From Planctomycetota bacterium (GTDB lineage Bacteria > Planctomycetota > SZUA-567 > H5-PLA8): 64,000 nt of DNA. Under the pieces are notes generated by a model that saw only the letters and a list, made by a program, of their open reading frames with translations, searched no databases and was not told the DNA's origin. Location: contig JABTUM010000002.1 in the NCBI GenBank assembly GCA_015075375.1, forward strand, positions 777,393 to 841,392, in the 5' to 3' direction. Below, piece by piece: positions 16,182 through 25,029 of the stretch. Positions within the stretch are counted from its first letter, which is position 1; each line of letters begins with the position of its first letter. The translations under genes and the position numbers were made by a program.

Positions 16182-17903
16182 CTACCTCGCAACGGCCGGC
16201 AGACTCACCCGAACGCAAACGCCGCTGGGAAAGGCCTGGTACTGCATCCCGCCGCCGGCGTCCTGAGGCTTGGCGAACACGCGCCCCAGCACCACCAGCA
16301 GGTCGTCCCCTTGGCGTTGCGCCCAGCCGAAGAAAACGGGCTCGAAGCCGGGAGCCAGATCGGCTTTGGTCGGCAGGCTCTTGAGCACCTCGTCGGACAA
16401 GAGCGTCGTTTGCAGCAGCGGCTTTCCATCCTGGAGCGCGTGGACGGCCAACTGACCGTCCTGACGCACGGAGTAAATCTTGCCGGCCGAAACCGTCGGC
16501 GGCATCCAGCTCACGTTCGGCTTCGAAACATTCCAGTCCGGGCGTCCGTTCGAAGCCTCGAAGACGCTTAGTTCCAAGGTCGTCTGCAGCACGACGCGGT
16601 CTTCCGCGCAGAGCGCCGACATCAAGGGACCGCGCAGGTTCGCGGGCCGTGACCATACGGGCCGGCCTTGCCACGCTTCCAGGCACGCGAGGATCGACGT
16701 ACCTTGCTCGGTCGCCCCCACCGGGAAGATCAGGCGTTCGCCGTGATTCAGCGGAGCAATCTGTAGGGTGGGACTTCCCGCCACCGCAGCCAGTTCGGCG
16801 CGCCAGGCCTCCGCGCCGTCGCGAGCGTAAAGCGCCACGGCGAACAGCTTGCCGTTCCGCACCGCGCTGAAGCAGACCAGGTTCTCGTCGCCGCGGCAGA
16901 CCGGAGGGCTGATCGAGTCCCAGACTTCCTTCCCGTGAACCGGCCAGACCCACGCGCGCGTGCCATTCAGGTTCGCGGCCGTCAGTTCGCCGGCCTTCGA
17001 GCGGAAAACGATCCGCCGGTGCGTGCGGTCGAAGGCCATGCCGTGGTGGTCGCTGCTCCAAGCCGGATTCACCAGCGTCTCGGGGTTGATCGTGAGCCGC
17101 CACGACTTGCCGCCAAAAAGGGCGCGCGCGCCGGTCGGCAGTTCCAGGTGCGTGAAGTAACTCGCCCCGGCGCCTTCCACCAGATACACGCGGTCGTTCA
17201 GCACGAACGGCGACTGCGGCGCCGTCGCGCCGTCGAACGACCAGAGCGCCAAGCCGGCCGCCGTATCGAGGCAGCTTACGCCGTCGTAGCCCGACGTGAG
17301 CAGCCGGTCGCCTTCGCTCCGCGGGATGTGCCGGAAATCCAGGTGGCAGGGCCGGACCCAGGCCGGCTCGAGCCGCCGCAACCGGGTCAATAGCGCGCCC
17401 AACTGTGCGCGCGATTCGGCGTGCGCTCCGCCTTCGGGCAGCGCCCGCAGGCGCGCTTCGAGATACCGCTCGAACGGCAGGCCGTGGGTCAGGGCGAGTT
17501 GCCGCAGCGCCTCCGCGGCCTCTTCGCGCACGGCGAACTCCTGATCGGCCAGTTGCGCGATCAGCGCTTCCGCACGAGCTTTCCAGTCTTCCTCGCCCGC
17601 GACGCTGCGCGTTTCCGCGGGCGGATCGATCGAGTGGACCTGCACGGGCGCCGAAGCCCCGGAACCTTGCAGCAGCAGCACGAAAAGCGCCGAAGCCGCC
17701 GCCACGCCCGCCGCCGCGAACCACCACCAGCCGCGGCCCGCTTCCGGCGTCGCTCCGGCCCGAGGCCGAGCCGGCGCCGGTGCCAGCCTCAGCGCCGCGC
17801 GCACCGCGGACAGATCCTCGGACTCGGCGCGCCGTTCGGCCGCATCGGACGGTTCGAGGTGTTCGCGCAGCAGCGCGTCCAGCCCGGATTCGGTCGTCGT
17901 CAT
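16182..17903 (-). CDS. membrane-anchored HEAT/PQQ-propeller protein, probable anti-sigma partner
   Basis: The protein is 573 aa. A cytoplasmic N-terminus of about 58 residues (LDALLREHLEPSD) is followed by one transmembrane helix near 60-78 (WWWFAAAGVAAASALFVLLL). Next comes a HEAT-like segment about 105-165 (DQEFAVREEAAEALRQLA), then a PQQ-like beta-propeller to the end (TAAGLALWSFDG, WQGRPVWSRPA, QDGQLAVHALQDGKPLLQ). The ATG lies 4 nt beyond the ECF sigma stop, with AAGGA inside the sigma gene's end. By position and topology it may act as the sigma factor's membrane-bound anti-sigma or sensor, but there is no zinc-finger anti-sigma motif. That role is inference. Confidence 0.7.
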   Translation of the reverse strand: MTTTESGLDALLREHLEPSDAAERRAESEDLSAVRAALRLAPAPARPRAGATPEAGRGWWWFAAAGVAAASALFVLLLQGSGASAPVQVHSIDPPAETRSVAGEEDWKARAEALIAQLADQEFAVREEAAEALRQLALTHGLPFERYLEARLRALPEGGAHAESRAQLGALLTRLRRLEPAWVRPCHLDFRHIPRSEGDRLLTSGYDGVSCLDTAAGLALWSFDGATAPQSPFVLNDRVYLVEGAGASYFTHLELPTGARALFGGKSWRLTINPETLVNPAWSSDHHGMAFDRTHRRIVFRSKAGELTAANLNGTRAWVWPVHGKEVWDSISPPVCRGDENLVCFSAVRNGKLFAVALYARDGAEAWRAELAAVAGSPTLQIAPLNHGERLIFPVGATEQGTSILACLEAWQGRPVWSRPANLRGPLMSALCAEDRVVLQTTLELSVFEASNGRPDWNVSKPNVSWMPPTVSAGKIYSVRQDGQLAVHALQDGKPLLQTTLLSDEVLKSLPTKADLAPGFEPVFFGWAQRQGDDLLVVLGRVFAKPQDAGGGMQYQAFPSGVCVRVSLPAVAR

Positions 17904-17907
17904 CGTC

Positions 17908-18417
17908 TCATTCCTTTTCCAGATGAGCTTTCAGAAACGCGCGCGCCCGGCTCAGCCGGTTGCGGACGGCCTTCTCGGTCAGTTGGACGCGTTCGGCAAG
18001 TTCCTCGAGCGGCAGGTCTTCGGCGGCGCGAGTGAGGACCAGCGTGCGGTCCAGCGCCGATAGTTGCGCCAGGCCGGATTGAAGCCGCGCGTGCGCTTCG
18101 GCCCGTTCCAGACCCGGCAACGGATCGTCCGAAATCTCGCCGCCCGCGGGCAGCCCGTCCAATTCCGCCTCGCGCAGGCGCTCGCGTTCCCGCGCCCGAG
18201 CCCGGCAGCGGTCGATCGCCGCGCGCGTCAGGATCGTCCGGACCCACGCCTCGGGGCGGCGCAGGTCCCGCGGCGGATCGCGCAGCAGTTTGACGAACGT
18301 CTCCTGCACCAGATCGCGCGCATCTTCGCGCGATCCCGTGATCCGCAGCGCCAAGCGGTACAACGTGGCGCTCTCGCGCTCGTAGAGGTCCGGCAAAGAA
18401 GTCTGGAGGGACGGCAT
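17908..18417 (-). CDS. ECF sigma-70 family factor
   Basis: The protein is 169 aa from the ATG at 18417. Region 2 is at residues 8-75 (YERESATLYRLALRITGSRE, DLVQETFVKLLRDP, PEAWVRTILTR). Region 4 is at about 113-165 (LSALDRTLVLTRAAEDLPLEELAE, LTEKAVRNRLSRARAFLK). It directs RNA polymerase to a small regulon, probably including its own operon. The longer reading to 18708 adds about 97 residues encoded partly by a dispersed repeat and was rejected. It is co-transcribed with the propeller protein downstream. Confidence 0.92.
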   Translation of the reverse strand: MPSLQTSLPDLYERESATLYRLALRITGSREDARDLVQETFVKLLRDPPRDLRRPEAWVRTILTRAAIDRCRARARERERLREAELDGLPAGGEISDDPLPGLERAEAHARLQSGLAQLSALDRTLVLTRAAEDLPLEELAERVQLTEKAVRNRLSRARAFLKAHLEKE

Positions 18418-18726
18418 GCGCCGATCATACCCTCCGGGCGGTCCGCTGCCTGCGCGTACGGCGTCCCGCTTGAGCGTCACCAAGGTCTCCACGTGCGGTC
18501 TCCACCTGTCGTGTAGGGGCCTTCCCCCGAACGACGCCGGAAAGCCCCCCATGTCCCGCAATCGGTGGATTATTTTTGCCGCCGGAGACCAACCCTTTCG
18601 CCCTCTGGTAGGGGGAGGGCCGGGGAGGAGGGCGGTTTGCCCTATGCCATTAACCGGAAACAGGAAACCGGCAGCCGGAACCGCGTTCGGTTCCGTTCGC
18701 GCTTGCATTCAACCCGCCGTCCGGGG
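18418..18726. other. intergenic region between divergent sigma factor and rsgA
   Basis: 309 bp, mostly taken up by the composite repeat at 18593-18680. Promoters for both genes should be here, but I see no clear hexamer pair. Confidence 0.45.
18593..18680. repeat. composite dispersed repeat, copy 2
   Basis: The order is a CCCTC...GGGAGGG palindrome, GGGGAGGAGGGC, TTTGCCCTATGCC, TTAACCGG, GGAAACCGGCA. It matches copy 1 at 15221-15310 in order and spacing of parts, with point differences. Confidence 0.6.
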
Positions 18727-19995
18727 ATGAATGAAGCGATGGCAGGCCGCAAACACTCAGCCAAATCCAGCGGCGGCGGAAGGCCGCAAGCTCCCAAACG
18801 AGGCCGCCAAGGCGCGCGCGGCCACGGGCTGCATCACAAGCAAGGCGACGGCACGCCGCGCAACCTCGCCAGCGGGCGCGGGCGCAACGAAAAAGGCGTC
18901 CGCGAACGCGGCTGGTCCAAGCTCGAAGACGAACAAGCCGCCGACACCGTCTCCTTCGAACGCCTCAGCGTCGGAAGCTCCAAGGAACGCGTCCAGGAAG
19001 TCGAGGACGCCGCCGGCTACGGCGTCGATCTCCAGGGCTTCGCCGCGCGCGGCACGGTCCTCGAAGTCCGCCGCGGGACCTTCCTGCTCGAACTGACCCA
19101 GCCTCCGCAGCTCCCGCCCGATGCCGCGCCGTGCCCGAGGATCGTGCGCACCGAACCGCGCGGAGCGATGCAGCATTTCGATCTGGGCCTCAGCAGCCTC
19201 GTCGCCGCCGGCGACGAAGTCGAAGTCATCGTCCCGCCCGTCAGCGGAAACCTCGAGTACGTCGCGATGCTCACCCGCGTCCTGCCGCGCAAGAGCGCCT
19301 TTCGACGCGTCCACCCCTCCGGCCGCGCGATTCAAGTCCTTGCCGCCAACATCGACCAGGTGCTCATCGTCGCCTCCGCCGCCGAACCGCCTTTCCGGCC
19401 CGGCTTTGTCGACCGCATCCTCGCCTGCGCGCTCTCCAGCGCCCTGCCCGCGAAGCTGATCGTCAACAAGCTCGACCTGGGTTTGAAGGAAGACGACCTC
19501 GAACTGCTGGACGTATACCGCGGGCTCGGCGTCGAAGTGCTTCTCACCAGCGCCACCCGCGGCGACGGGCTCGACGCCTTCCGCGCCTGGCTCACCGGAA
19601 AATGCTCGGTCCTCTGCGGGCATTCGGGCGTGGGCAAGTCGAGCTTGCTGCGCACCGTCGCGCCCGAAATCGCCGGCGAAATCCGCGTCGGCGAGGTCAG
19701 CGGCTATACGTCCAAAGGCACGCACACCACCACGCACGCGCGGCTCTACCGCCTCCCCGACGGCGCGCTCATCGACGCCCCCGGCGTCCGCGAATTCACG
19801 CCCGTCGATACCGATCGCCGCAACCTGTGGGGCTGGTTCCCCGAAATCGCCGCGCTCCAAGGCCGCTGCCAGTTCAACGATTGCACACATACCGTCGAAC
19901 AAGGCTGCGCCGTCCTCGCCGCCGTCGCAGCCGGAACCATCCACCCGCGCCGCCACGAATCTTACGTGCGCATCTACAAGACCTTGCCGGCTTGA
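18727..19995 (+). CDS. rsgA: ribosome small subunit-dependent GTPase
   Basis: Circularly permuted GTPase that helps the 30S subunit mature. The protein is 422 aa with G-motifs in permuted order: G4 NKLD at 247-250, G1 GHSGVGKSS at 298-306, G3 DAPG at 350-353. The C-terminal zinc site uses C381, C386, H388 and C394. An OB-fold precedes the GTPase. Unusual is a basic Gly/Arg/Lys-rich N-terminal extension of about 70 residues (GGGRPQAPKRGRQGARGHG) that typical RsgA (about 300-350 aa) lacks; it could bind rRNA. The start at 18727 is chosen over 18739; both lack a strong ribosome-binding site. Confidence 0.93.
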   Translation: MNEAMAGRKHSAKSSGGGRPQAPKRGRQGARGHGLHHKQGDGTPRNLASGRGRNEKGVRERGWSKLEDEQAADTVSFERLSVGSSKERVQEVEDAAGYGVDLQGFAARGTVLEVRRGTFLLELTQPPQLPPDAAPCPRIVRTEPRGAMQHFDLGLSSLVAAGDEVEVIVPPVSGNLEYVAMLTRVLPRKSAFRRVHPSGRAIQVLAANIDQVLIVASAAEPPFRPGFVDRILACALSSALPAKLIVNKLDLGLKEDDLELLDVYRGLGVEVLLTSATRGDGLDAFRAWLTGKCSVLCGHSGVGKSSLLRTVAPEIAGEIRVGEVSGYTSKGTHTTTHARLYRLPDGALIDAPGVREFTPVDTDRRNLWGWFPEIAALQGRCQFNDCTHTVEQGCAVLAAVAAGTIHPRRHESYVRIYKTLPA

Positions 19996-20011
19996 TGCAC
20001 CGCGGTGCAAC

Positions 20012-21337
20012 CTAAAACTGCGGCAACCACGCCCGCGTCGCGGCCACCATCTGCGTAAGCATCGCCCGCGCGTCCCCCACGCGCCGCACCAGCGGATCGG
20101 TCGCCAAAAGCCGCACCGCGCCCTCGAAATCCGCGTTCAACGCCGCGTCGATCGTCCCTTCCTGCCGCAGCACGTGCGGGCGCACGATCGCTTCGACCGG
20201 CTTCGGCAGCGCGCGCCCGATCGTCACCGGATGCACGCCCAGCGCATCGATCCGGCACAGCGTCTCCACGTTCGCGCGCGGCGGAAGCTCGGGAATCTGC
20301 CCCACGTTCTCCACGTTCAGCGTCGTCAGGCCGTCGCGCCGGCCTTCCAGCCCCAGCACGGCTTCGGCCACCGGAGCGTGCGTGTCGCCGGCGGGCAGTT
20401 CCGCGCGCCCCGCCGTCATCTCCAGGACGCGCGTGCGCCGCGCCGCGCGCATCCGCGCGCGGTCGTCCACGCTCGTACGGCGCACGCCGAAGCGTTCGAT
20501 CTGTTCCGGCGACGTGAGGATGTGCGGGAAGAATTCCGTCAGGTGCCGGTCGGCGATCCCCGGCAGCGCGCCCAGTTCGTGCCACAGCGCGAAGCCCGCC
20601 CGCATCCCCGTGGCCAATTCCAGGTGCCCGTCGCGGCCCTGCGGCAAGTCCTCGGGCTTCAGGTCGGTTCGGCACAGCCCGCGCTCGCGCAGCGCCGCGA
20701 TCCCGTCACGCCCGTCCACCGCAAGTTCCAGCAGCCACGGGCAGTGGTCGATCCCCGCCGTGACGAAGCGCGTCCGCGCCGGATCGCCGCCCAATAGCCG
20801 CGTCAAAAAGTCCACGTGCTCCACCACGCCCTGGCACAACCCCGCCGCGCGAATCCGCGTCTCGCGCGTCACCGCGCGCGTGATCGTCGAAAGCGGGTTG
20901 CTCAAGTTCAGCATCCACGCATGCGGGCACAACCGCTCCATCCGCCGCGCCATTTCGACGAAGACCGGAACGTTGCGCAGCGCGCGAACCAGCCCGCCGG
21001 GGCCCACCGTGTCGCCTACGGTCTGGTAGATGCCGTACGCTTCGGGGATCGCCACGTCGTGCCGCATCGCTTCCAGCCCGCCTACCGCGATCGCCACCGT
21101 CACGTAGTCCGCGCCCTCCAGCGCCGCATCCAAATCCGTCGTCGCACGGATGCTCACCGGCGACTTCCACGCGCGCTGCATCGTCTCCGCCAGCGCCGCG
21201 ATCTCGCGCAGCGCCGCCGGATCGGTGTCCATCAGCACGATCGAATCTTCGCAAAACTCGCCGCCCTTTAAGAGCCGCGCCAGAAGCTGCGGCATCCAGT
21301 TGTAACTCCCGCCGCCGACGAACGTGAGCTGCGCCAT
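20012..21337 (-). CDS. glycoside hydrolase family 4 enzyme
   Basis: The protein is 441 aa from the ATG at 21337, with AAGGAGA upstream. It has an N-terminal NAD-binding Rossmann start (LTFVGGGSYNWMPQL), then LNLSNPLSTITRAV, GLCQGVVEH and AGIDHCPWL, matching the NAD+- and Mn2+-dependent GH4 fold in which Cys and His ligands hold the metal. GH4 enzymes cleave alpha- or beta-glycosides by a redox-elimination mechanism. Substrates in the family include 6-phosphoglucosides, melibiose and galacturonides; which applies here is not determinable. A divergent AraC regulator starts 142 bp away. Confidence 0.88.
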   Translation of the reverse strand: MAQLTFVGGGSYNWMPQLLARLLKGGEFCEDSIVLMDTDPAALREIAALAETMQRAWKSPVSIRATTDLDAALEGADYVTVAIAVGGLEAMRHDVAIPEAYGIYQTVGDTVGPGGLVRALRNVPVFVEMARRMERLCPHAWMLNLSNPLSTITRAVTRETRIRAAGLCQGVVEHVDFLTRLLGGDPARTRFVTAGIDHCPWLLELAVDGRDGIAALRERGLCRTDLKPEDLPQGRDGHLELATGMRAGFALWHELGALPGIADRHLTEFFPHILTSPEQIERFGVRRTSVDDRARMRAARRTRVLEMTAGRAELPAGDTHAPVAEAVLGLEGRRDGLTTLNVENVGQIPELPPRANVETLCRIDALGVHPVTIGRALPKPVEAIVRPHVLRQEGTIDAALNADFEGAVRLLATDPLVRRVGDARAMLTQMVAATRAWLPQF

Positions 21338-21478
21338 CCGTGCTCTCCTTAAAGTGGAATCCCGGCCGCCAACCGCAATCGCTTCCTGCGCTGTTAACTC
21401 TACTTCTCTCTCGCCGTATTCCGCATTGCGCCGCCGCGCCGAGTGTTTATCGTTTTCAACCGAATCCGGAGCTGCCCC

Positions 21479-22315
21479 GTGTACCGACCGCCCCCCGCCA
21501 TCCGTGCTGCGCTCGACGAAGGCTGCGCCGTCGTGGAGCACAAAAAGAAGCCGCGCCAGGGCGCCGTGGGCCCAGGCGTGCAGGACGTCGACGAGCTTTT
21601 TGTGGTGCTGGCCGGCGAACTTGAAATGCTCCGCGGACGAAGCTGGGCCCCCGCGCCACCCGGCACGCTGGGCTGCTTCCCGCGCCGCAAGCGCTACGGC
21701 ATCCGCGCGCGCCGAGGCTACGACGGACCCGCGCGCATCGTCAGCATCCTCTTCCGCGCGAGCGCCGGGTGGAACGCCGGAATCCCCGCCGGACCGGTCA
21801 GGCTCAACGCCGTCTGGTGGCGCCGCCTGCTGGAACTGGAAGCCGGAAGCGACTACAGCCCGCGCGGGCAGCGCGTCCTGCCGCTGGCCGACCTGCTGAG
21901 CTTTCTCGAACGCCTCGCTCGAGCGCTAGGCGCGAAGGCGGCGAAGCAGCCAGTGCGCGCGGCCGCCGAACCGCGCCGCCCCGACACCCAAGCCGAATGG
22001 TTCGAACAGTGGGCCCGCGCCGAAGACCTGATCCGCGAGCGGGCGGGGGAGGGCCTCGACGCCGCGGGCCTCGCGCAAGCGCTGCATGTTTCGCCGACGC
22101 AGCTTCGGCGCATCTTTCACGCCGCCCGCGGCTGTTCGCCCAAGCACGCCCTCGACGCCTGGCGCATCGCCGAAGCCCGCCGGTTGCTTCGAGCCGGAAA
22201 GCTGAACGCCACCCAAGTCGCCGCCCGCGTCGGCTACCGCACGCTTCAGCGCTTCTCCGCCGCCTTCAAAGCCGCCACCGGCCAATCGCCCGGAAAGTAC
22301 GCGCGCGAACCCTGA
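21479..22315 (+). CDS. AraC-family regulator divergent from GH4
   Basis: The protein is 278 aa from a GTG at 21479 with GGAG 8 nt upstream; a reading from 21443 is possible. Its N-terminal cupin-like region is short (DVDELFVVLAGELEMLRG). The C-terminal 100 residues carry the double helix-turn-helix (GLAQALHVSPTQLRRIFHAA, TQVAARVGYRTLQRFSAAFK, GQSPGKYAREP). From its divergent placement it probably controls the GH4 gene. Confidence 0.87.
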   Translation: MYRPPPAIRAALDEGCAVVEHKKKPRQGAVGPGVQDVDELFVVLAGELEMLRGRSWAPAPPGTLGCFPRRKRYGIRARRGYDGPARIVSILFRASAGWNAGIPAGPVRLNAVWWRRLLELEAGSDYSPRGQRVLPLADLLSFLERLARALGAKAAKQPVRAAAEPRRPDTQAEWFEQWARAEDLIRERAGEGLDAAGLAQALHVSPTQLRRIFHAARGCSPKHALDAWRIAEARRLLRAGKLNATQVAARVGYRTLQRFSAAFKAATGQSPGKYAREP

Positions 22316-22336
22316 TCCTTTTGCTTTCCGCCTCGC

Positions 22337-23077
22337 CTACCGCGCCGGCCCCAAACTCTTTCCCGTCCGCGTCCCGCGCACCGTGAACGCCGCCGTCGCG
22401 AACCCGTAATCGAAATCGTCCTGGCTCAAATCCCGGTACGTCGGAATCAGCGCCCAGCGGTCCTTGCCCGTGGTATTCGGATAGCTCGCGTGCAGCAGCA
22501 GGTCGTGAAAGAGCACCGCCGTTCCGGCCTTCGCGGGCAAATCGAGCATCTTCGATTCGTCCAACGCGCCTTCGCGCAGGCGGTTGTTGAAGCCCACGCC
22601 TTCCGCGTCCTGCCCGCCGTGTTCGACGGCCTGCGTGTGCGAACCCGGGATGATCCGCAGGCACCCGTTCGCCGGCGTCGCATCGTCCATCGCGATCCAG
22701 ACCGAATACTTGTGCGCGCCCTTCCAGTACATCCAGTCCTGGTGCCACGGCGAACCGAAGTCCACCCCCGGCGCCTTGTAGACCACCTTGTCGCTCCAGA
22801 ACTCCAGGTTCGGCCCGATCGCTTCCGCCAGCACATCCACCAGCCGCGGATCGGCGTTCAGTTTACGGAAGAAAGCCGAACGGACCGAGAGCCCCACGTA
22901 GACCCCGTTTTCGCGCTTCGGCGTCTGCCCCTTCGCTTGCGCTTCGGCGCGCACTTCGGCCAGGATGCGCCGCACTTCTTCCTTGGCCTCTGCCATGTAC
23001 GCCGCGCTGAAACAATCCTCCAGCACCACATACCCGTCGCGCTGGAACTGCGCCTTCCGGTCGGTCGCGAGCAACAT
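22337..23077 (-). CDS. PhyH-family dioxygenase (operon member 3)
   Basis: Fe(II)/2-oxoglutarate-dependent oxygenase of 246 aa. The ATG at 23077 has GGGAG about 8 nt upstream; a TTG at 23083 is less likely. H112-x-D114 (SPWHQDWMYW) and H196 (LLLHASYPN) are metal ligands, and R207 is a probable 2-oxoglutarate contact. The GCLRIIPGSH segment is typical of PhyH enzymes acting on small molecules such as ectoine or alkyl compounds. It is the last gene after lacI and a second phyH, with its own copy of the palindromic operator just upstream. Substrate unknown. Confidence 0.9.
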   Translation of the reverse strand: MLLATDRKAQFQRDGYVVLEDCFSAAYMAEAKEEVRRILAEVRAEAQAKGQTPKRENGVYVGLSVRSAFFRKLNADPRLVDVLAEAIGPNLEFWSDKVVYKAPGVDFGSPWHQDWMYWKGAHKYSVWIAMDDATPANGCLRIIPGSHTQAVEHGGQDAEGVGFNNRLREGALDESKMLDLPAKAGTAVLFHDLLLHASYPNTTGKDRWALIPTYRDLSQDDFDYGFATAAFTVRGTRTGKSLGPAR

Positions 23078-23098
23078 GATCAATCTCCCGGTTCGAGG

Positions 23099-23114
23099 TT
23101 GGGATCGTTCCCAA
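23099..23114. promoter_or_regulatory. LacI-type operator copy 2
   Basis: TTGGGATCGTTCCCAA is a 16-bp palindrome with one mismatched pair, 22 bp upstream of the downstream phyH start. It matches the 14-bp perfect palindrome in front of the lacI gene at 24880-24893. The central CG is typical of LacI-family operators. Confidence 0.75.
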
Positions 23115-23132
23115 TCGAGGTTAAAGAAAAAA

Positions 23133-23825
23133 CTACACCGCCGGGCGCAGCACCTTCCACTGCGCGCCGTTCCCGCCCACCGTCGCGGCGTCCTGGTACG
23201 AGACGATGAACGCGCGGCGCTTTCCGTCCGTCGCGTTGCCCTGCGAAGAATGCCACAGCAGCGCGCTGAACAGCAGCACCGCGCCCGCTTTCATTGGAAC
23301 GGGGATCGCCTTCGATACGTCCACTGCCCGTTCCGGCATCGCCAGCCGGCACTGCCCGTCCGCACGCTTCGCGTGCTCCTGCAGCCCCGCCCGGTGGCTG
23401 CCCGGCACCACCCACAGGCAACCGTTCTCCGGCGTCGCGTCCTGCAGCGGCACCCACACCGACATGCGCGTCCGGGCGATCGAATGCTGCACGTAGTACG
23501 CGTCGTCCTGATGCCAGTGGCAAATCTCAGGCGAACGCGGCGGCTTCGCCGTCAGCTTCGCCGAGTAAATCGCGATGCCCGGCCGCACGATCTCGTCGAT
23601 CAGCGCCAGCAGCCGCTCGTCCTGCGCGAACGCACGCGTCTTCTCGCTGCGCTGCGCCAGGCTCATCACCCAGCCCCGATTCGGAGCGTCGCTCGCGGCG
23701 GGCGCTTCGAGCCGGTCGATCTCCGCGTTCATCGATTCCAACTCCGCCGCGGGAAACACGTCCTCAACCAGCGCGTACCCGCGCTCGTCGTATGCCGCCA
23801 AGTCTGCCTGCGTCAGCCGCCTCAA
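23133..23825 (-). CDS. PhyH-family dioxygenase (operon member 2)
   Basis: The protein is 230 aa from a TTG start at 23825. The TTG is supported by AAAGGAGA 7 nt upstream, overlapping the lacI stop at 23838-23840, so translation is probably coupled. H105-x-D107 (HWHQDDAYY) and the distal His in ALLWHSSQGN are metal ligands; GCLWVVPGSH is shared with its neighbour. It is related to, but clearly diverged from, the other PhyH protein of the operon; both may act on related substrates or in sequence. Confidence 0.88.
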   Translation of the reverse strand: MRRLTQADLAAYDERGYALVEDVFPAAELESMNAEIDRLEAPAASDAPNRGWVMSLAQRSEKTRAFAQDERLLALIDEIVRPGIAIYSAKLTAKPPRSPEICHWHQDDAYYVQHSIARTRMSVWVPLQDATPENGCLWVVPGSHRAGLQEHAKRADGQCRLAMPERAVDVSKAIPVPMKAGAVLLFSALLWHSSQGNATDGKRRAFIVSYQDAATVGGNGAQWKVLRPAV

Positions 23826-23837
23826 GCGATCTCTCCT

Positions 23838-24866
23838 TTAAGCACGAGCCGAAAACAGCGCCGTCGAGTCCCGCACCTGCAGCGAGCCCGGTAGCTCCCG
23901 GGCGATCGGGCCGTCCGCCAGCCCCCGGAAGCGCCGGTCCAGTTCCTCCACCGCCGCCTGGCCCATCTCGAACGCCGGCTGCGCCAGCGCCGTGCACGGC
24001 GGATCCATATTCCGAGCCGCGTCCAGATCGTCGAACGTGCAAACCGCCAGCTCCGAACCGATCTGGATCCCGCGCCTGCGCAGGAAGCGGTACGCCTGCT
24101 GCGCCGCCGACTGGTGCCCCAAAAGCAAACCGTCCGGCCGCGCATCCGAATCGAACGCCGCCTCCAAGGCCTGCTCCACCGCCGGACCGTGCATGTACGG
24201 CGCGCCGCTCAAGAGCGTCAAATCGCCCGCCGGCCGCCCGTACAGCTTCCACACCTCGCGGATGCCCGCCCCGAACGGTCCGTACTCCGTCGAAAGCCAA
24301 TCGAACGCCAGCACCTTCCGGCAGCCCTGCCGGATCAGATGGTCGGTCAGCGTCCGGCCCGCGTGAGCGAAATCCGTCCAGCAATGCGGATCGCCCGGGC
24401 TCTCCGGTCGCACCCAGTTCACGCCCACCCACGGGATTCCGTAGCGCTTCAAGAACTCCAGCGTCGGGCCTTGCACGCGCCCCAAAAAGAAGAAGCCGCG
24501 CACCAGCTTCTCCCGCGCCAGCCGCTGCAACGCCAGCGGATCGGAAAGGTCTTCGATGAAGATTTGCAGATCGTAACCCAATTGCTTTGCGCCGTTCGCC
24601 AGCCCTTCCAGCTTCTGAGCCTGCAGCATGAACGATAAGGTGCCCCGCGATGCGCTGTCGGGGATCACCACGCCCAGCAGCCGCTGCTCGCCCGAACGCA
24701 GCGCCTTCGCCGCCGCGTTGGGCCGGTACTTCAGCGCCGCCGCCGCGCGTAGCACCTTCTTGCGCGCCGCCTCGCTCGCCGCGCCTTGGCCGGCCAGCAC
24801 CCGCGCCGCCGTGGATTTGCTCACCCCGGCCCGCTTGGCGATATCGACGATATTCGGCTGGCTCAT
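23838..24866 (-). CDS. LacI-family transcriptional repressor
   Basis: The protein is 342 aa. The N-terminal LacI helix-turn-helix and hinge are clear (NIVDIAKRAGVSKSTAARVL, then PNAAAKALRSG). The periplasmic-binding-protein-like effector domain runs from about residue 60 to 340 (LLGVVIPDSASRG, GSELAVCTFDD). It is first in an operon with two PhyH genes and has a perfect palindrome 14 bp before its ATG, so it probably represses itself and the operon, with a small ligand as inducer or corepressor. The divergent fbp gene could also be affected. Confidence 0.92.
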   Translation of the reverse strand: MSQPNIVDIAKRAGVSKSTAARVLAGQGAASEAARKKVLRAAAALKYRPNAAAKALRSGEQRLLGVVIPDSASRGTLSFMLQAQKLEGLANGAKQLGYDLQIFIEDLSDPLALQRLAREKLVRGFFFLGRVQGPTLEFLKRYGIPWVGVNWVRPESPGDPHCWTDFAHAGRTLTDHLIRQGCRKVLAFDWLSTEYGPFGAGIREVWKLYGRPAGDLTLLSGAPYMHGPAVEQALEAAFDSDARPDGLLLGHQSAAQQAYRFLRRRGIQIGSELAVCTFDDLDAARNMDPPCTALAQPAFEMGQAAVEELDRRFRGLADGPIARELPGSLQVRDSTALFSARA

Positions 24867-24879
24867 ACCCGCTCCGGAC

Positions 24880-24893
24880 TGGGAACGTTCCCA
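24880..24893. promoter_or_regulatory. LacI-type operator copy 1
   Basis: TGGGAACGTTCCCA, a perfect 14-bp palindrome with central CG, lies between divergent lacI and fbp. Its position directly upstream of the lacI start fits autoregulation. It matches copy 2 at 23099-23114. Confidence 0.85.
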
Positions 24894-25029
24894 ATCTACC
24901 CCGCGCCAGCGCCCCTGTCAAGCCTCCGCGGCCTCGGACGGCTCCCGGCGCTGCCCCCGAACCCACCCGCGCCTGCACTTGCCGCCTTCCGGTCGCAACG
25001 CTAAGTCTGTCCACGGGAGGACTTCTCGC

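Noticed and set aside
18418..18708. N-terminal extension of the ECF sigma factor
   Set aside because: The extra 97 residues are partly encoded by a dispersed repeat and precede a normal sigma start at 18417.
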